From Tetrahymena thermophila SB210 (lineage: Eukaryota > Ciliophora > Oligohymenophorea > Hymenostomatida > Tetrahymenidae): 64,000 nucleotides of DNA. Made by a program: the position numbers and the translations under genes. Positions 11,417-24,772 of the stretch are shown here, in pieces. Under the pieces are notes generated by a model. That model searched no databases. It was not told the origin of the DNA and saw only the letters and a list, made by a program, of their open reading frames with translations. Numbering within the stretch: the first letter of the stretch is position 1; every line of letters starts with the position of its first letter. The stretch spans positions 62,001 through 126,000 of the forward strand of contig NW_002476366.1 of assembly GCF_000189635.1 (NCBI RefSeq). The letters run 5' to 3'.

Positions 11417-14400
11417 TCATAAATCATCATAATCATCATCACTATTAAAATTTATTACTTCTTCTAAATTTTCCTCATTAACTGGAGTATCTCCTTTTTA
11501 CATCTTTATACATTTGTTATCACATGTTTATCTTCTTGTTTAATTTGATGGATCAGTTTTATGGTTTTTAAATTTATCTGTCAAAGAATGTCCTGAATTA
11601 TATAATGGAGATGTTAACACTCTAAAATTAGAATTTGAATAAATACTCGATTTATTATTTTCAATGTTGCTAGACTAAATATTATTACTTTAATTGCTTT
11701 GTGGAGTTGTATCACTATGAGTTTTTTATTAACTCTATGCTATTTTATTTTAATTTGATGCAAAATTTATATCAATCTAAGCTAGTTCCACTAATTTTTG
11801 ATCATTTTCCTACTCATAGTCTTCTTCCAAAGAATTAATTTTTTCAAACTCACCTTAATTACTGAGGAATTTCTCTTGACTATTTTTTGAGTGAGTACTG
11901 CTTTCGTACAATCTTCTTTATTTATAAGTTTCTTCAAGTTTCTAATCAACAGAAACAGAGTGTAATAAAGATCTCTACTTGCTATATTTTTATTGTTTTA
12001 TATAGTAATCGCAATTATTTTCATTTTTTATATCTTATTGAATAAGTAAATTGAAATCAACGTTCTGCATATTTGATAAAGTCTTTGCTTTTTTGTCACT
12101 CATTCTAAATCTGACTTATTAGTTTTCTTCATTCAATGTTATCTCTTTACCAATTACTGTGTTGCCTTCAAAAATAGCTTATCTGTCTCCATGCGCATTT
12201 TGCAAGTCATAAAAATTTTTGAGGTTGCATAAATGATCAGATAGACTAAAGTTGATTAGATTTTTAGCATTTTATTCTATTAATTTGTTAATAAAACAAG
12301 ATGAATTGCTTTCAATTTTAAGCACGCAGTATCCATTCTGCTTCATGTTTTCATTTATTTAACATGCCATCTCTTTTTATATTTATTCTATAGTCATCAA
12401 AGGTATTATCTTTTTTATCTTATTATATATGAAGAAAACTTCTTCTGAATATATTTAAACAGGGATTCTGATCTTTTTTAATTAAATATAGACTAAAACA
12501 AAAGTCTTCAAATAGAACCATTTTTAAATAGCGACCAATTAGCTTTAAGACAATTTCTTTTCAACTTTTTCTTCTTTTTAAATCTATGGCATATTCAAAC
12601 TTTTTTTGAAGCATTTTTTGATTAATTAACCAAATTGATTGAATCCGTTTTTGTATATTTTATAAAAATCAACTCCTAGGTAAGTTAAAAAAATTATATT
12701 TAAGCCAATAACTAAAGAAAATCCAAAATAAGTAAAGAAAATAGAATCAGCTATCTTGCAAAATAATGCTATGAAAATGGAAAATATATTGAAGCTAGTA
12801 GAGATTCCCTCTAGGAAATTCAGTCTATCATTTTTGAATGGTTACGTTTTGTTAAGGGCGTGCTAGTAAATAATAAGCATTAAAATACTAAAAAGAGCCT
12901 TAGCCTGAACATTTTCATCCCAAATGCTGATGACTGAATAAATGATCACCTTAATTACTAAACGAATGATTTCCCAATAGAAAACTATAGCTTTATATTC
13001 CCTATATAAAAACCCAAACTTTAACTCAAAAATATTATTTTGTAGTTTGTGCTTATTGAAGTAAAGAAAGGTGACCATAGCTAATGGAACTACAAATACA
13101 TACACCACAATAGAAGGTATAAGGAGCTTCTTAATATATTCCACGTGCTGAGAGGTATAGCATAACAATGACACATCAGCTGTTATGTATTTTTATGCAC
13201 CTATTTGTCTGCATGAAAGTACTAAAACCAAATACTAAACCACAGAAGGAATAGTAAAAAGTGTTACAAAAAAGCCAGAAATATAAAAATAATAAGCTTT
13301 GATTAGCTTTTTATGAATTATTTCTATTATGCAAAGTAAGAATATGATAATAGCATAATAGAATAAGGGAAGTAAGCAGTATCCATATGCCTTAACGTAA
13401 ATGATATCCAAAGAAAAAGCATAACTTAATGCGCAATCAAAACCTGTTTCCAAGAATCTATTTTAAAAACATATAAATAAATTTAATAAGTTAGTTCACT
13501 TATATGATAGCAAAATTATTACTTAAAAGGTGATATGATTGATTATATAACTTCAGTTACATATCCAGGATTATTTAATTTTAAAGTGTAGATTATAAAG
13601 TTAATCTAAGCATAATTGATAAATATCTTGAAAAGAGAGGATGAAACTTGAAAATATTGAGAATTCGTTCCAAGCAAAAGAATTCCCATAATTTTAAAGG
13701 CTGACTTTAATATTTTATTTTTTACTTCAGAAACAATTGCATAGACTGTAATTATAGCAAAAATAAAGCATCCAAGTAACACAAAAGATATTTTTATATA
13801 AATTATTTGTGGGCTATCACAGTCTCCACACTCATAATTTCCATTTTAAAAATATTTTTTATCAGTTTTAGTTGCCTTTATTTAATTTTAAAATAAAATG
13901 AATAAATATGAATGGATGAGGAGTGTGTTTTTTAAATTACAAATAAAAAATCAAACTAAATTACTCTTATATCACACTATTCGCATAAAGCACCAATATG
14001 TCCTAATTAGCAAGGTGTAAATGGGTTTACCGGAAGTGTATTTCCATTAGAATCTACTTCACCAATACAATTATCCAGATTTTAAGAGCATTGTATAACT
14101 ATAGAAGGGGAATTTTTTTTATCATTCCAATAGCTTTTTTAAAGCTAAATTTTATTTCCACCTGCACACTTTTTAAAGTAAATATCAATTAAATATATAA
14201 ATAAAATAATTTATTTATTAATTAAATAATTACATATGCTCCCATAGGGCAAACTTAGCAAATAGCTTTTTCTGGAATATCAAATGTATAACTACCTTTG
14301 TTACATTAGGAGCATATTTACTTATCAAACAAATAAATATCTCCTTAACTACAATTTTTAAATTCTACTTCTAATACTTTTTCATAAGTCATATAGTTTT

Positions 14401-17400
14401 AATTAATTACAACACCGTTGCCATCAATATAAGGAACTTTTACACTAGAACATGATATTGTTAATTACTTTTTTTTTCCTGGTTAGTAAGTTAGCTAAAA
14501 CGGATTGAATACTAAGTTATTGGAGGTTACATTATAATCAGCAACCATCTTAGTATCACCAAAATAAAGCTAACAAGAAGGGAGTGTATCAATTGAAGTA
14601 TACACTATTTGTTCATTTAAAATGCTGTATAATTCAACTACTAAGCCGCTCTCTTGAGTTTCACCTGAAGCAATTCTTAGAGAATAAATATCTTTTGTAC
14701 CATTAAAATTAACTTTGATATGATTAGGAGCTATGTTGAAAGAAGCAACATTATAATCTTCCTTAAGATCATTATTTATATGATTCAAGCTAGCGAAGTT
14801 ATTGCGAAGTGTAGGTATATGATTCAAGCTATTTACAGCAGGAGAATTTATTCTTGCCGCATTATTTGTGAAATTAGAATCATATAACACAAATTTGCAT
14901 TTCTAAATTTCTTAACAGCTCACAAAATTTATTGCTCCACCTGTAGAAGCTGCATAATTATTAGAAAAAATAGACTTATCAATAATCAATACTTCTGTTG
15001 TATTTTAGTGCGAAAATATTTCAAGGTATTAATTATTTATAGTACTTTAACCAATCACTTCTAATGGTGAAGGATCCAGTAATTAAATTGACTTATAGTA
15101 ATTAAGATCTCTCTAATCAAATTCTACATAATTTAATACTTATCCTAAATAGTAGCTATCATAGTCAATTATATTTACAGTTTGGTCACCTTATAAAAAC
15201 CTATTTTAATATTCATCTTCAAAATTTATTTGAGTTTATTCCAAAGATCTTTTTGTAGACTAAGTGCTATCTTGAGAAGTTTAATATCCAAAATAAATAC
15301 CACCTCCTGATCCCTTTTATTTATTTAATAAATAACTAATTAATTTTTTCACTTAAAAAAGTAAGTTTGAAGAAAACCAAGAAATTAAAAAGCAGAATTT
15401 AAAAATATTCATGAAATATCAAACTTGTAGTGACAGAATATATTTATTCAATCATTATTTTAATATACTAAAAAAGACAAATTCATAGAGATAGTGATAG
15501 TTTATTTTATTAGCATTATTATTTATAAATTAAAATAATTTCTTTTTAAGTCATGTCTTAAATTATTTAATCTTAAAAAAATCAAAATCTTTCTTAAAAT
15601 TTTATTTTCAATATAGAAATTTGTATTAGATTAAAAAGTAATTTAGACTTAAAGTTTATTTATTAAATAGAAAATTAATGTAAAATGATGATTAATAAAA
15701 ACATCAAATTAAATTTAATAATTATAAAAAGTAAAAAATAATTTTTTGTAAAATAATTTACTGCATTGTTAGACTAAAATGTTGTGTTATAAACTAATAA
15801 TCCTGCAGATGAGACTTGGACCACTCCATTTGTTATATTGGTTAAAATATTGAGCTCGATATCAGAATGTAGAATTAAATTGAACGAGTAATTAGAATTT
15901 TGTTTTTAAGAAAATTTAACAATTGAGATAGATTGCTCCTCAATATCTGATTGATAACCTTCTACTGTGTTATTATAAATTTAGCATCGTTTTATTAATG
16001 TTATACTCCTTTCGAAATTCATATAAGAATCAGAACACCCAACAATATAATTTGAATTAATTTTAGAATCTAATAAAATGACTAAATTGCAATATGAACA
16101 ATTTATAGGAGATTTGCAATTAATTAAAATATCTTTGAATCTTTAGTCATTTGGTATGGCTTAAATAATACTATATAGCAAGATATTGAATGAAATTATT
16201 GTTGAATCAAGTTCTAAAATTCCATTTTGCATATCTAAAATTTGCATATAAACTTCATTTTATGTTATTAATGAATTACTGATTCTCAAACGACTTGAAG
16301 TTGATTAAATCAAGATGATGGCACCTTTATTTTGCAAAATTGTGGTATTATAGAATATAACATTTGCATTATTTATCTAAAACAAGGAATTCTTATTATA
16401 GTTATAATACTATGAAGCTGTATCTTAAAATCTTTCTGTTATCTATTTATTATTTAAATTATTAATTTTTTTAATTTGTTCAATTAAAATTTTATGTGAC
16501 TTGCAAAATGAAATAATTTTATTTAATTTAAATAATTTCTGATTAAATGAAAACAAAATTTACCAAAACGTCCTGCAGATTTAATTTGTGCTGTGCCTAG
16601 TTATGTAGTTCTAATATGCTTGTCTGATATGCAGAAATAGTGTCTAGGGTAGTTTTGGATATATTCATGTTAATACTTTTTCCTAAATTTTCAATATATG
16701 CCAATCCTCCAGAATAGTTAGCTTAAATCATTTAAAAATTACAATCAAAGATAAAAACTTTAACATCTTAACCTAAGTAAGCAGTGTAAACTTGCAACAC
16801 TCCTCCAACTGTTAAAACAGAAACATTATTTGCAGTAATATTTTAAAATTAAATTAAATTATTTCCTATTATGGAGCTGGGAGAGAATCTTACAATACCT
16901 CCACTTTATGATTGAATATTTTCAAAATAGCTGTCTTTCACATAAACTTAAAATCCTATAAAATCTACATATCTTCCAAATAACACAAGACTATCAAGAG
17001 CTTTTAATATTAAAAATATATTATTACTATTTAAAATAAAAAGTATTTTAAAATAATTTCTTACTTGATTATTGAACATATTTACTGATATTCATTTAAT
17101 AATTTATCTATTTAGAGTAGAGAAGCGTAGATTAAACTTAAATTAGACTTGTTTAGCTGGAAGAAATTTGTATCATCTACTAATCTAGTGAACTATGATT
17201 ATACGCTTAAAAGACATTGTTTAAGGTAAAATTGTTAACTATTACATAAGAAGAGTTAGAGTTTACACTTAAAAATAAACTGTTTGTCATTAGCGATTTA
17301 TAGAATGCATTAACATCCAAAGTAGATTCCTCTATATAAATATCTTCGATCAATATTTTTTACACTTAGCTTTGAAAATTGCTTATAAAAATAAATGGAC

Positions 17401-20400
17401 TTAAAAACCTAGTCTTTTTGATGTAAATGTCTTTAATTTTTATAGGGTAATAATTTTGTCCAATTAGAAATATTTCTCCATCATATAAGATGTTGTTCCT
17501 AGTAAAATTTTATTCTGTTGTATAGTTTTATAAATAAATTAAGCTTTTGGAAGACAAATTTTATTTGCAAATATCGACATCAGTATAACACTCATTATTT
17601 GTGTAGCAATTTGTAACATTATAAATTGATAAAATTTATTCATCATAATAATTTTCAAAGTAAATATTATCAACCATATGATTAATGTATTAAAATACTT
17701 GAGTTATATCTTGAGATAGAACAATATTTTTCACACTCAAATAATAGCTGAACAGATAAAAAGCTGATCTTTACTAGTTAAAAGTATAAATATATAATTC
17801 TCTAAGCTTAATTTTTAAAGAAGTAGCTTGTACCAAGCAATTGAAATTAGTTTTATTGCTTTACCAATAAAGTTAATTAATTACTAGTTTGTAAACTCCA
17901 TTGATATTTATAATAGGTGTAACAGAGTTAAATATATTTTAAAGTGATATTTAACTCATATAAATGAATTTATAGTTGTTGTTGCTAATAGAATCTGATT
18001 TATAAATTTAACAGAATACTTTACAAAAAGAATTAAAAATATAATTTTACCTAGTTTAAATAGTGGTGTATTTGTTTCGATTGGATCAATATTTTTAAAA
18101 TTAGTGATATTAACTGAAATGTGGACACAGTATTACAAGTCGTATTAAATTAATGGGCCAGTTAAATCAAAAAGTGTAAAATCACTACCATTGGCTAAAA
18201 TACTTCCAACCACAGTGTTACTAATTATACCTTAATAAAAGCTAAAAAGAATAACAGCAGATAAAATTTGTTAAACCTCTATTTTTAAAATTGTATTTTA
18301 ATCCATAATAACCAAGTCAAAAGTCTGAATATCAAAAATAGCTCCACCATAATTTTAAAAGGCTCCTGTAATTGTATTGTTTAAAATTTTGATAACTCTA
18401 TCTGCATAAACCAAATCCCCTAATTTATAATTATAAAATTAAAACATATTTATCTGATTGATTTATTCATTATCAACTTTATATCCTGGTAAGACATATC
18501 AATAATCAATTAAAATTTAGATGACAAATCAAAAAAAGGTTTTTTAATTTACTTGGATGATAGACTGAATTAATTCTGATGAAACAATTGTTACTAACAC
18601 TAGAATTAGTATTTGAAAAATCAGCATAAAAATCAATATTTGATGATGACAATTAGAAGTCTAAATAATTCTGTCCTATATATTCTGTTGAAATAAAACA
18701 CTTTTAGAAGCTAGTCTGAATAAAATTTAATTGATTTAAATAAATGGTAAAATCTTTATTTTATTTCTCAAAGTTTGAATCAAACATTTAATAATCTATA
18801 AACTAAATGAACTAATCATTTTTCAAATATAAACCCTAAAAAGAACAGCTATCCATGGTAAAATTTTGTATATTCGACATTAGAGCTAAGAAACCAAAAT
18901 ACTCTTGACTTACATCTTAGAAAAAACTAACTCTTTCAAAATATACTTAATAGTATGAATCAAGGTCTCCAAAAAAGATTTATTCTTTATTAAAGTAAAA
19001 AAATTAATAAATAAAGATTTATTGTTAAAATTATTAATAAAGCTGCTTACTATCTTGTGCAATTTAAATTCTCAGATCTACAAAGGTGACTGTATGGAAA
19101 TTGAAAATAGAAATGTATGAGTTGATAATAATAGTAGTATTTTAAAAATCAGTTTTCATTCCTTGAAATGTGATATTCAGATAAATATATCTGTTTAAGA
19201 TTTCCAAATAGTTTCTGATCAAATGAAATTTAACGAAAATATTTTCGTTAACCATGTACGTGGCTTCATCGAATTAAATTATAATATTAACTTGATTTAC
19301 ATCTAAAGTATTAAATGAGTACAGACCAAATTCACTCTCTAATTAGCTTAATGCTTGATTTAACTAATCTGAAAGGAGACCATTATTTTGATAAATATAT
19401 ACTGATAAAGTGATTTAATATGTATTAAAAGAGCTTTAATCTGCTTATAAAACACACTAATTTTTTGAATTAAGCATAAATCCACTTTCACACTGAGAGC
19501 ATAAATGAACTCTATTCAAATACTTTTACATTAATATATTTTTGTTAGTATAAATTTTCTTTTTGAAAGAATAATTTCAATTTAATTAAGAAATAAATTT
19601 TTATTAAAATCTAATTAAAATGGTTATTTTTACCTGCTGTGATGATTGTGTAAAATCTACTGGGATACCATTAAATATCATAGGAAACTTTTTTATTATT
19701 TAATACATTGGGTAATTTTATATTTGTTAATCCAGTCCAGGATTTGTAAAATACCCGTTTATCTTATCTGAAACAAAGCATGATGAACAACCTATTTTGC
19801 AAGGAACACAGTAATTTGCATTTCTTAAAAATTATTCTTTTACAAGAATCAGTGGACGATCTATTTTTTGATTTATAGTACTCAATATATTTTATAATTA
19901 TGTTAAGTCATTTATATTTTGTAAGTCAGCATTTCCTGTTGGCTAGCATTATTAGCATATTTAATTTCCACTTTAAAGATCATTTATACATTCTGAGCAC
20001 TGATCGTTACAGTTTTTTAAGACACATTTGCTTTTATAAACAGAGTCTTCTGTTGTCATTTAAACTATTAAAATTGTATTTATGTAATAAATTTGGAATT
20101 ACTCTCAAAAAAAAGAAAACTTACATGAGCTGTTACATTTACTGCAATATCCAAAAGATTCAGTAGAGTTTAAGCTTTAATAGACACTTGTACAAAGAAT
20201 ACATTAGTTAAGTTATTAAAGAGGGTCATCTATACAATAGGTACTGTCTATATATTTTTTTAAAAGTTTTTAAGACATTTATATATAAATCATGCATTAA
20301 TAATAATGTTACCTGTTGTGACAATGCATTTATTCGGGCATGGATATTGAGTAATTAATTAAAAAGAAACCTTATATGATTTTATTTAAGCTTATGTTAA

Positions 20401-21398
20401 TACTCTGAAGAAAGGAGAAACAGTATAAACAGCATAATTTGATGGTATTATACTAGAATATGCTTAGTAATAGCATATTTCATTATTTTATCCACAGTAA
20501 ACACAAGATATCCCGTCAATGTTAAAACCGTGATACTATTAACATCTGGTACAATACTCTCTTGTTTAGGAGGAGCGTTTCTAAGTAAAAATATCTTAAA
20601 AATATATTGTCCCAAAGTTACACTCAACACAATTAAGAGAACACTTTACACATTAAAATTCAGTATTTAAGTAATACCCAGACTAGCATCTTGAGCATTG
20701 AATCTATTACTACACATAATTGCATTCAATACACTATTAGTTTTAAAGTAAACTTTAGCAACTGATGCAATTTGAGTTTGTTGAATCTTATATATATCCT
20801 TTATAACACTGCTAACAAGTATAAAACATTGCAGAATTTACAAGGCTGCCTTAAAATACTTGACAATTCTAAATAGGTATTATGCATAGCTGCTTAGTTG
20901 AATCAAAAAAATATTTTTCGTTACAAATATAGCATGAAACTCCATCCTGATCACTATTTAATCTACAATCCTAACAATTGATATCACACTTGTAAAAATT
21001 ACCATTTGAATAAATGTATTTTATACTATTGTTGCATTAAATAGTCGAACTACCTAAACTGAATATTAATATTAATAAGTATTATTTTTAAATATTGTAG
21101 AAATTTTTAAACTAAATTCATATTTCTTTTTATTTACAATAAAAAATGTAAAAAATTACCTATATATAGCTCCTGAGCAATCAGATGGAAGTTATATACA
21201 AGTTCCATTATAAGTAAAATATCCATATTAGCATTGATAACAAGACAAAACATTATTAAATTATTAAATTAAGCAATTATTATTAATATAATTGACTGTG
21301 CTTGATAGCACGATGTTGATATTTGAGGAACTAATACTAAATAAATACAGAAAGAATAAGAGTAGCTTAAAAAAATAATTATATGCTTCTTTCTACAT
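11417..21398 (-). CDS. Giant secreted/multi-pass membrane protein: Cys-rich, beta-helix-like and TM domains
   Basis: One of the large ciliate surface-protein families; function unknown. ATG at 21,398 opens a signal peptide (FFKLLLFFLYLF). Growth-factor-receptor-like Cys repeats follow to about 20,150 (CYQCQYG, CDINCQDC, CQQCYKGY, CSRCQSGYYL, CSLNCVEC). From about 19,500 to 14,500 many short exons encode SGGAI-type turns typical of pectin-lyase-like parallel beta-helices. Before the membrane part are ephrin-receptor-like CSQCNKGSYTF...CQVCPMGAYV and an EGF-like CQLGHIGALCEQCD. About 13,900-12,600 gives several hydrophobic segments with QKYITADVSLLCYTSQHVEY and FGFLYREYKAIVFYWEIIRL between them. 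A hydrophilic tail ends NFNSDDDYDDL at TGA 11,417-11,419. About 15 introns are likely; not every junction was resolved, so one continuous gene is inferred from domain order and strand. A split into two genes is less likely. Confidence 0.75.
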
Positions 21399-22105
21399 TT
21401 TCCTATTTAATTTTTCTTTATCTTTAATTCTTCCCTTTTAAATAAATAAATGCGATACAAATTAGTTGATATATATTGAATAATTAATTAGTTCTTTACA
21501 TATAAAAACTAAATTGTTAATAATTAGTCTTAGCTTTGATTAATTGATTGAACGCAAACATAAATACAATTTTTCAATAAATAAACAAAATACATTTATA
21601 AATTGTACTAATTTATATGTTTTTTTATAAATTAAGGCCATTATTAAAACAAATCATCTATTCCTTACTATTATTTATTACTTTTTTGAATTTCCTAATG
21701 TTTAATAGACTAAATTACAAACATTTTTGTTTTAAAGCTTTGTATCTATTTTAATTCATAAATGCATTCATAAGCTTATAATTAATTATTTTTAATTAAA
21801 TGTTAATAATTTAATTAAAATTCAAAAAATATTTTATCTTTTTAAAGATTAATTTTCATTAAATTAAAATTCTAAAATCTATTTTTAAAGATTTATTGAT
21901 GAGTCACTTTAAGATTTATTTAAGAAATTAATGCATATGCAAATTAGCTTTACTTTCATTAATATAAATTGCAAACAATAATAATAAATTATTCTTAATC
22001 ATTCATTTAGCAAAAAATATAATTTTATTTTTTTTAGTGAAAAGATTTTATTTTGTTACTAAATTTTTTTTACTATTTATTTTTAATTTATTTTTTTTGT
22101 TTAAT
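21399..22105. other. AT-rich intergenic spacer
   Basis: Upstream region of the giant membrane-protein gene and 3' flank of the scramblase gene. Poly-A/T runs only; nothing recognisable. Confidence 0.6.
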
Positions 22106-22987
22106 TCATCCTAAAATTTCTAAAATATCATCTACATCTTCTGATTGTTCCCCAGGCGATTCAATAAACATCTATGACTATATGAAAAAGGTTGCTGCTA
22201 ACAACAAAACTTTTTATTCATAAATTATGCCTTCTGGAAAAATAATTTTAAAATTTGACATTCCTGTTAATGCATTTTTGACACAATCAGTAGCTTTTTT
22301 TTCAATATATCCTACTATATTTCTATCATGCGGTGATAAGATATGAAATCTTACTTCCTGGCAGGCTGAGCAGCAGCAAGAACTACAAAATGTGCCACAC
22401 TTAAATTCAGATACTTCTATAATGTAAACTAAATTATCATTTGAATCATGAACATCAACTCCTGTATTAAACCATTCTCTTGGGGGACAAAGCTTTATAG
22501 GATCTTTGATTTTACCAATAAATTAGAAAGAACCGTTTTAAGTCCTTATAGAAACATTCATGAAAGGTCTGAAAAAACAGCAAATTGTACACCTAAATTA
22601 TCTCACTAACTAAATAAAGCAATTTGAGTTTTAATCTACCTTAAACTCATTTTTAATTTCATCCTTGATATGCAGCTTCTCATAAACATTCATCTTAAAA
22701 GGTTGAAAATCTCCAGGACAGCAGTTTCTGCAAAGACAATTACTTCTTTCTTTTGCATAGACAAGTGGTTTGTTGCTGATCATCTTTTTTTATTCATCCT
22801 CACCATATATTTTATACTTCCTAGGAGCTACACACAAAAAGGCTGTTTCAACGTCAAACTTTTGATAAATATATACAGAAATAGATTTATTTAATCCATT
22901 CATGAATTCATCTAGAGCTGAAGGTAAATTATTATGATTTAAATCTTGCAGATCATAAGTATACTGATTAACCTTATATTAATTCAT
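22106..22987 (-). CDS. Phospholipid scramblase family protein (1)
   Basis: About 293 aa in a single exon; ATG 22,987 to TGA 22,106 is 294 codons. Family members form a 12-stranded beta-barrel and are linked to Ca2+-dependent lipid scrambling at membranes. Visible family marks: RNCCPGDFQPFKMNVYEK, a Cys cluster FRCTICCFFRPFMNV, GKIKDPIKLCPPREWFNTGV, then FKCGTFCSSCCCSACQEVRF followed by the VGYIEKKATDC strand and the C-terminal helix. The clustered Cys are candidates for palmitoylation. A gt...ag pair of 24 nt at 22,592-22,569 was considered as an intron, but it encodes the conserved Cys cluster in frame, so it is coding. It is homologous to the plus-strand gene at 55,567. Confidence 0.85.
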
Positions 22988-23793
22988 TTTTCTTTATTCT
23001 TTTATTTTTTAGAGGTAATTTATTTATACTGTTTTTGTTTATTTTAGGATAATATTAAAATTCTTGATTATTTCAAAGGTTGCTTTTAGGTTTTAAATAT
23101 ATTTTATTCATTTAAAATTATGTAAATTCCTTTTTAGGATTAATCAGAAAACTAAAAATATTAATTAATTTTTCAATTCGATATTTACTAAATTCAAAAA
23201 TCTTTATCTATTTCAACACATATAATTAAAATAAAAAGATACTTGCTATAAGGGATAGTTTATATTTTACTGTAATTAATAACTAAATAGCACTAGTCTA
23301 GAATAAAGTTACAGTTTAAAAAATATTAATCCTAAATCAGAAAATCAAAATAAAACAAAAATTGAACTTGAAAGAAGCTATAAGTTTAACGATATTTAAA
23401 TGATTATCATAACATTTTAAAAATTATTTTAATCTAAATTTCATTAAAATGTAAATGTAATTTTTCTTTTTTTAATTATTTTTTTTAGACTTTAAGCAAT
23501 TATTTCAGATAGATCAGAATATATTTAATTTTTTATTTTTTTAAATATTTTTTATAATTTTTAGTTACTTAATCATTTTCAACATATTTAATAAATTACT
23601 GATTAATATTACAATCTAAAAAACTATTTAAATTTTAATATTTAATGAATGGATATAGCTATGGATAGATAGATACATAGATAGATACATAGATAGATAG
23701 ATAGATAGATGGCTGGAAAAAGATATAAAACTAAAAATTAGACTAAATCCATAAGCAAATGTGAATATATATATAGAAATATATATTTGATTT
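22988..23793. other. AT-rich intergenic spacer with GATA microsatellite
   Basis: Apart from the GATA/CATA microsatellite at 23,664-23,710 there is only AT-rich sequence. Confidence 0.6.
23664..23710. repeat. GATA microsatellite
   Basis: Tandem gata units with two interspersed cata units, about 47 bp, in the spacer between the scramblase and GNAT genes. Confidence 0.9.
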
Positions 23794-24483
23794 TCAAATA
23801 TTAGGTTTTTAAAGAATTTATGGAATTTTAATATTTGATATATTATTTTAAATTAAAATCCCTAAAAGATACAAATCTTTATGTTTTATCCTCTTTTTAA
23901 TTTCTTCATCAAGATTTGATTTGCTCATATCAAAGCAGCTACATATTTAAAAATTATTTTTTTAAAACACATGCGTTGCAATAGGATTATAAGTTATCCC
24001 AGTAATTATGCTATATCTCAGTTCTGAAGCTCTTTCTATCAATAACCTCAATAGATTTGACCCAATTTTAAGATTCTCATATTCTGATCTTACACCTAAG
24101 TTCATTGCTACTAAGCTTTCACCCTTTTAGTAATTAAGTGCAATTAATGGTTCTACAAGCTTCAATGCCATTTAATTCTTTTCATTCATAAAGCTATCAG
24201 AGGCTTATTTCCTTAAAATTTAGGTATAATGACAAAAATCTAATCCAGCTAAAATTCCGCAAACATAATCTTCTTTTTATGTATCTAAAGCTATAATAGT
24301 TGAACAGCAAACATCAGGATACTACATAAATATAGTGTTTTCTTCACTCTTAATTTATTCCTTATACCCTAATTCATGATTAAATGTCCCAGCCTGGTTT
24401 CTTACTTGATTTAGACAGTCTATTGTAGCTTTTATATACTTAGCTTCCAAAACCTAATACTTAATACTATTTATTTTTTGCAT
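23794..24483 (-). CDS. GNAT-family N-acetyltransferase
   Basis: 229 aa in one exon (230 codons including TGA). Transfers acetyl from acetyl-CoA to an unknown amine. The fold is visible in order: an N-terminal helix region (KATIDCLNQVRN), beta strands ending CCSTIIALD, then LVAMNLGVRSEYENLKIGSN, whose R-x-x-x-x-L-K-I-G-S fits the acetyl-CoA pyrophosphate-binding loop with following helix LLRLLIERA. It closes with ITGITYNPIATHVFQKNNF, the usual late Asn and K-x-x-F end of GNATs. Spacing resembles the arylalkylamine/polyamine acetyltransferase-like members, but the substrate cannot be read from sequence. The stop lies about 800 bp from the scramblase start, so they are separate units. Confidence 0.75.
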
Positions 24484-24772
24484 ATATTTTTTATGTTAAT
24501 TTACTTTTTTGATGAAATAATTAACAGTTTAGCATAATTTTTGTATCAATTCAGATTTATTTGATTTTTGATTATGAATGAAATAAAATAAGTTATTAAT
24601 TACTAAAAAGAAAAATATTTGTTGATATTAAAACTAAATATTAAAGGATTATTGAAAAAGGTTTGTTTATATTTTAATTTTGCTTAACATACTTGAATAT
24701 AAATTAAAAGATTATTGTTTGTAATAAGTAGCTGTTGAATTGTTAATAAAATATTGCAATCAATTTAGATTT

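Noticed and set aside
19900..20166. Plus-strand 88-aa ORF
   Set aside because: Antisense of Cys-rich exons plus an intron of the giant minus-strand gene.
22569..22592. A 24-nt gt...ag intron in scramblase 1
   Set aside because: Length is a multiple of three and the in-frame translation gives the conserved Cys cluster seen in scramblase 2.
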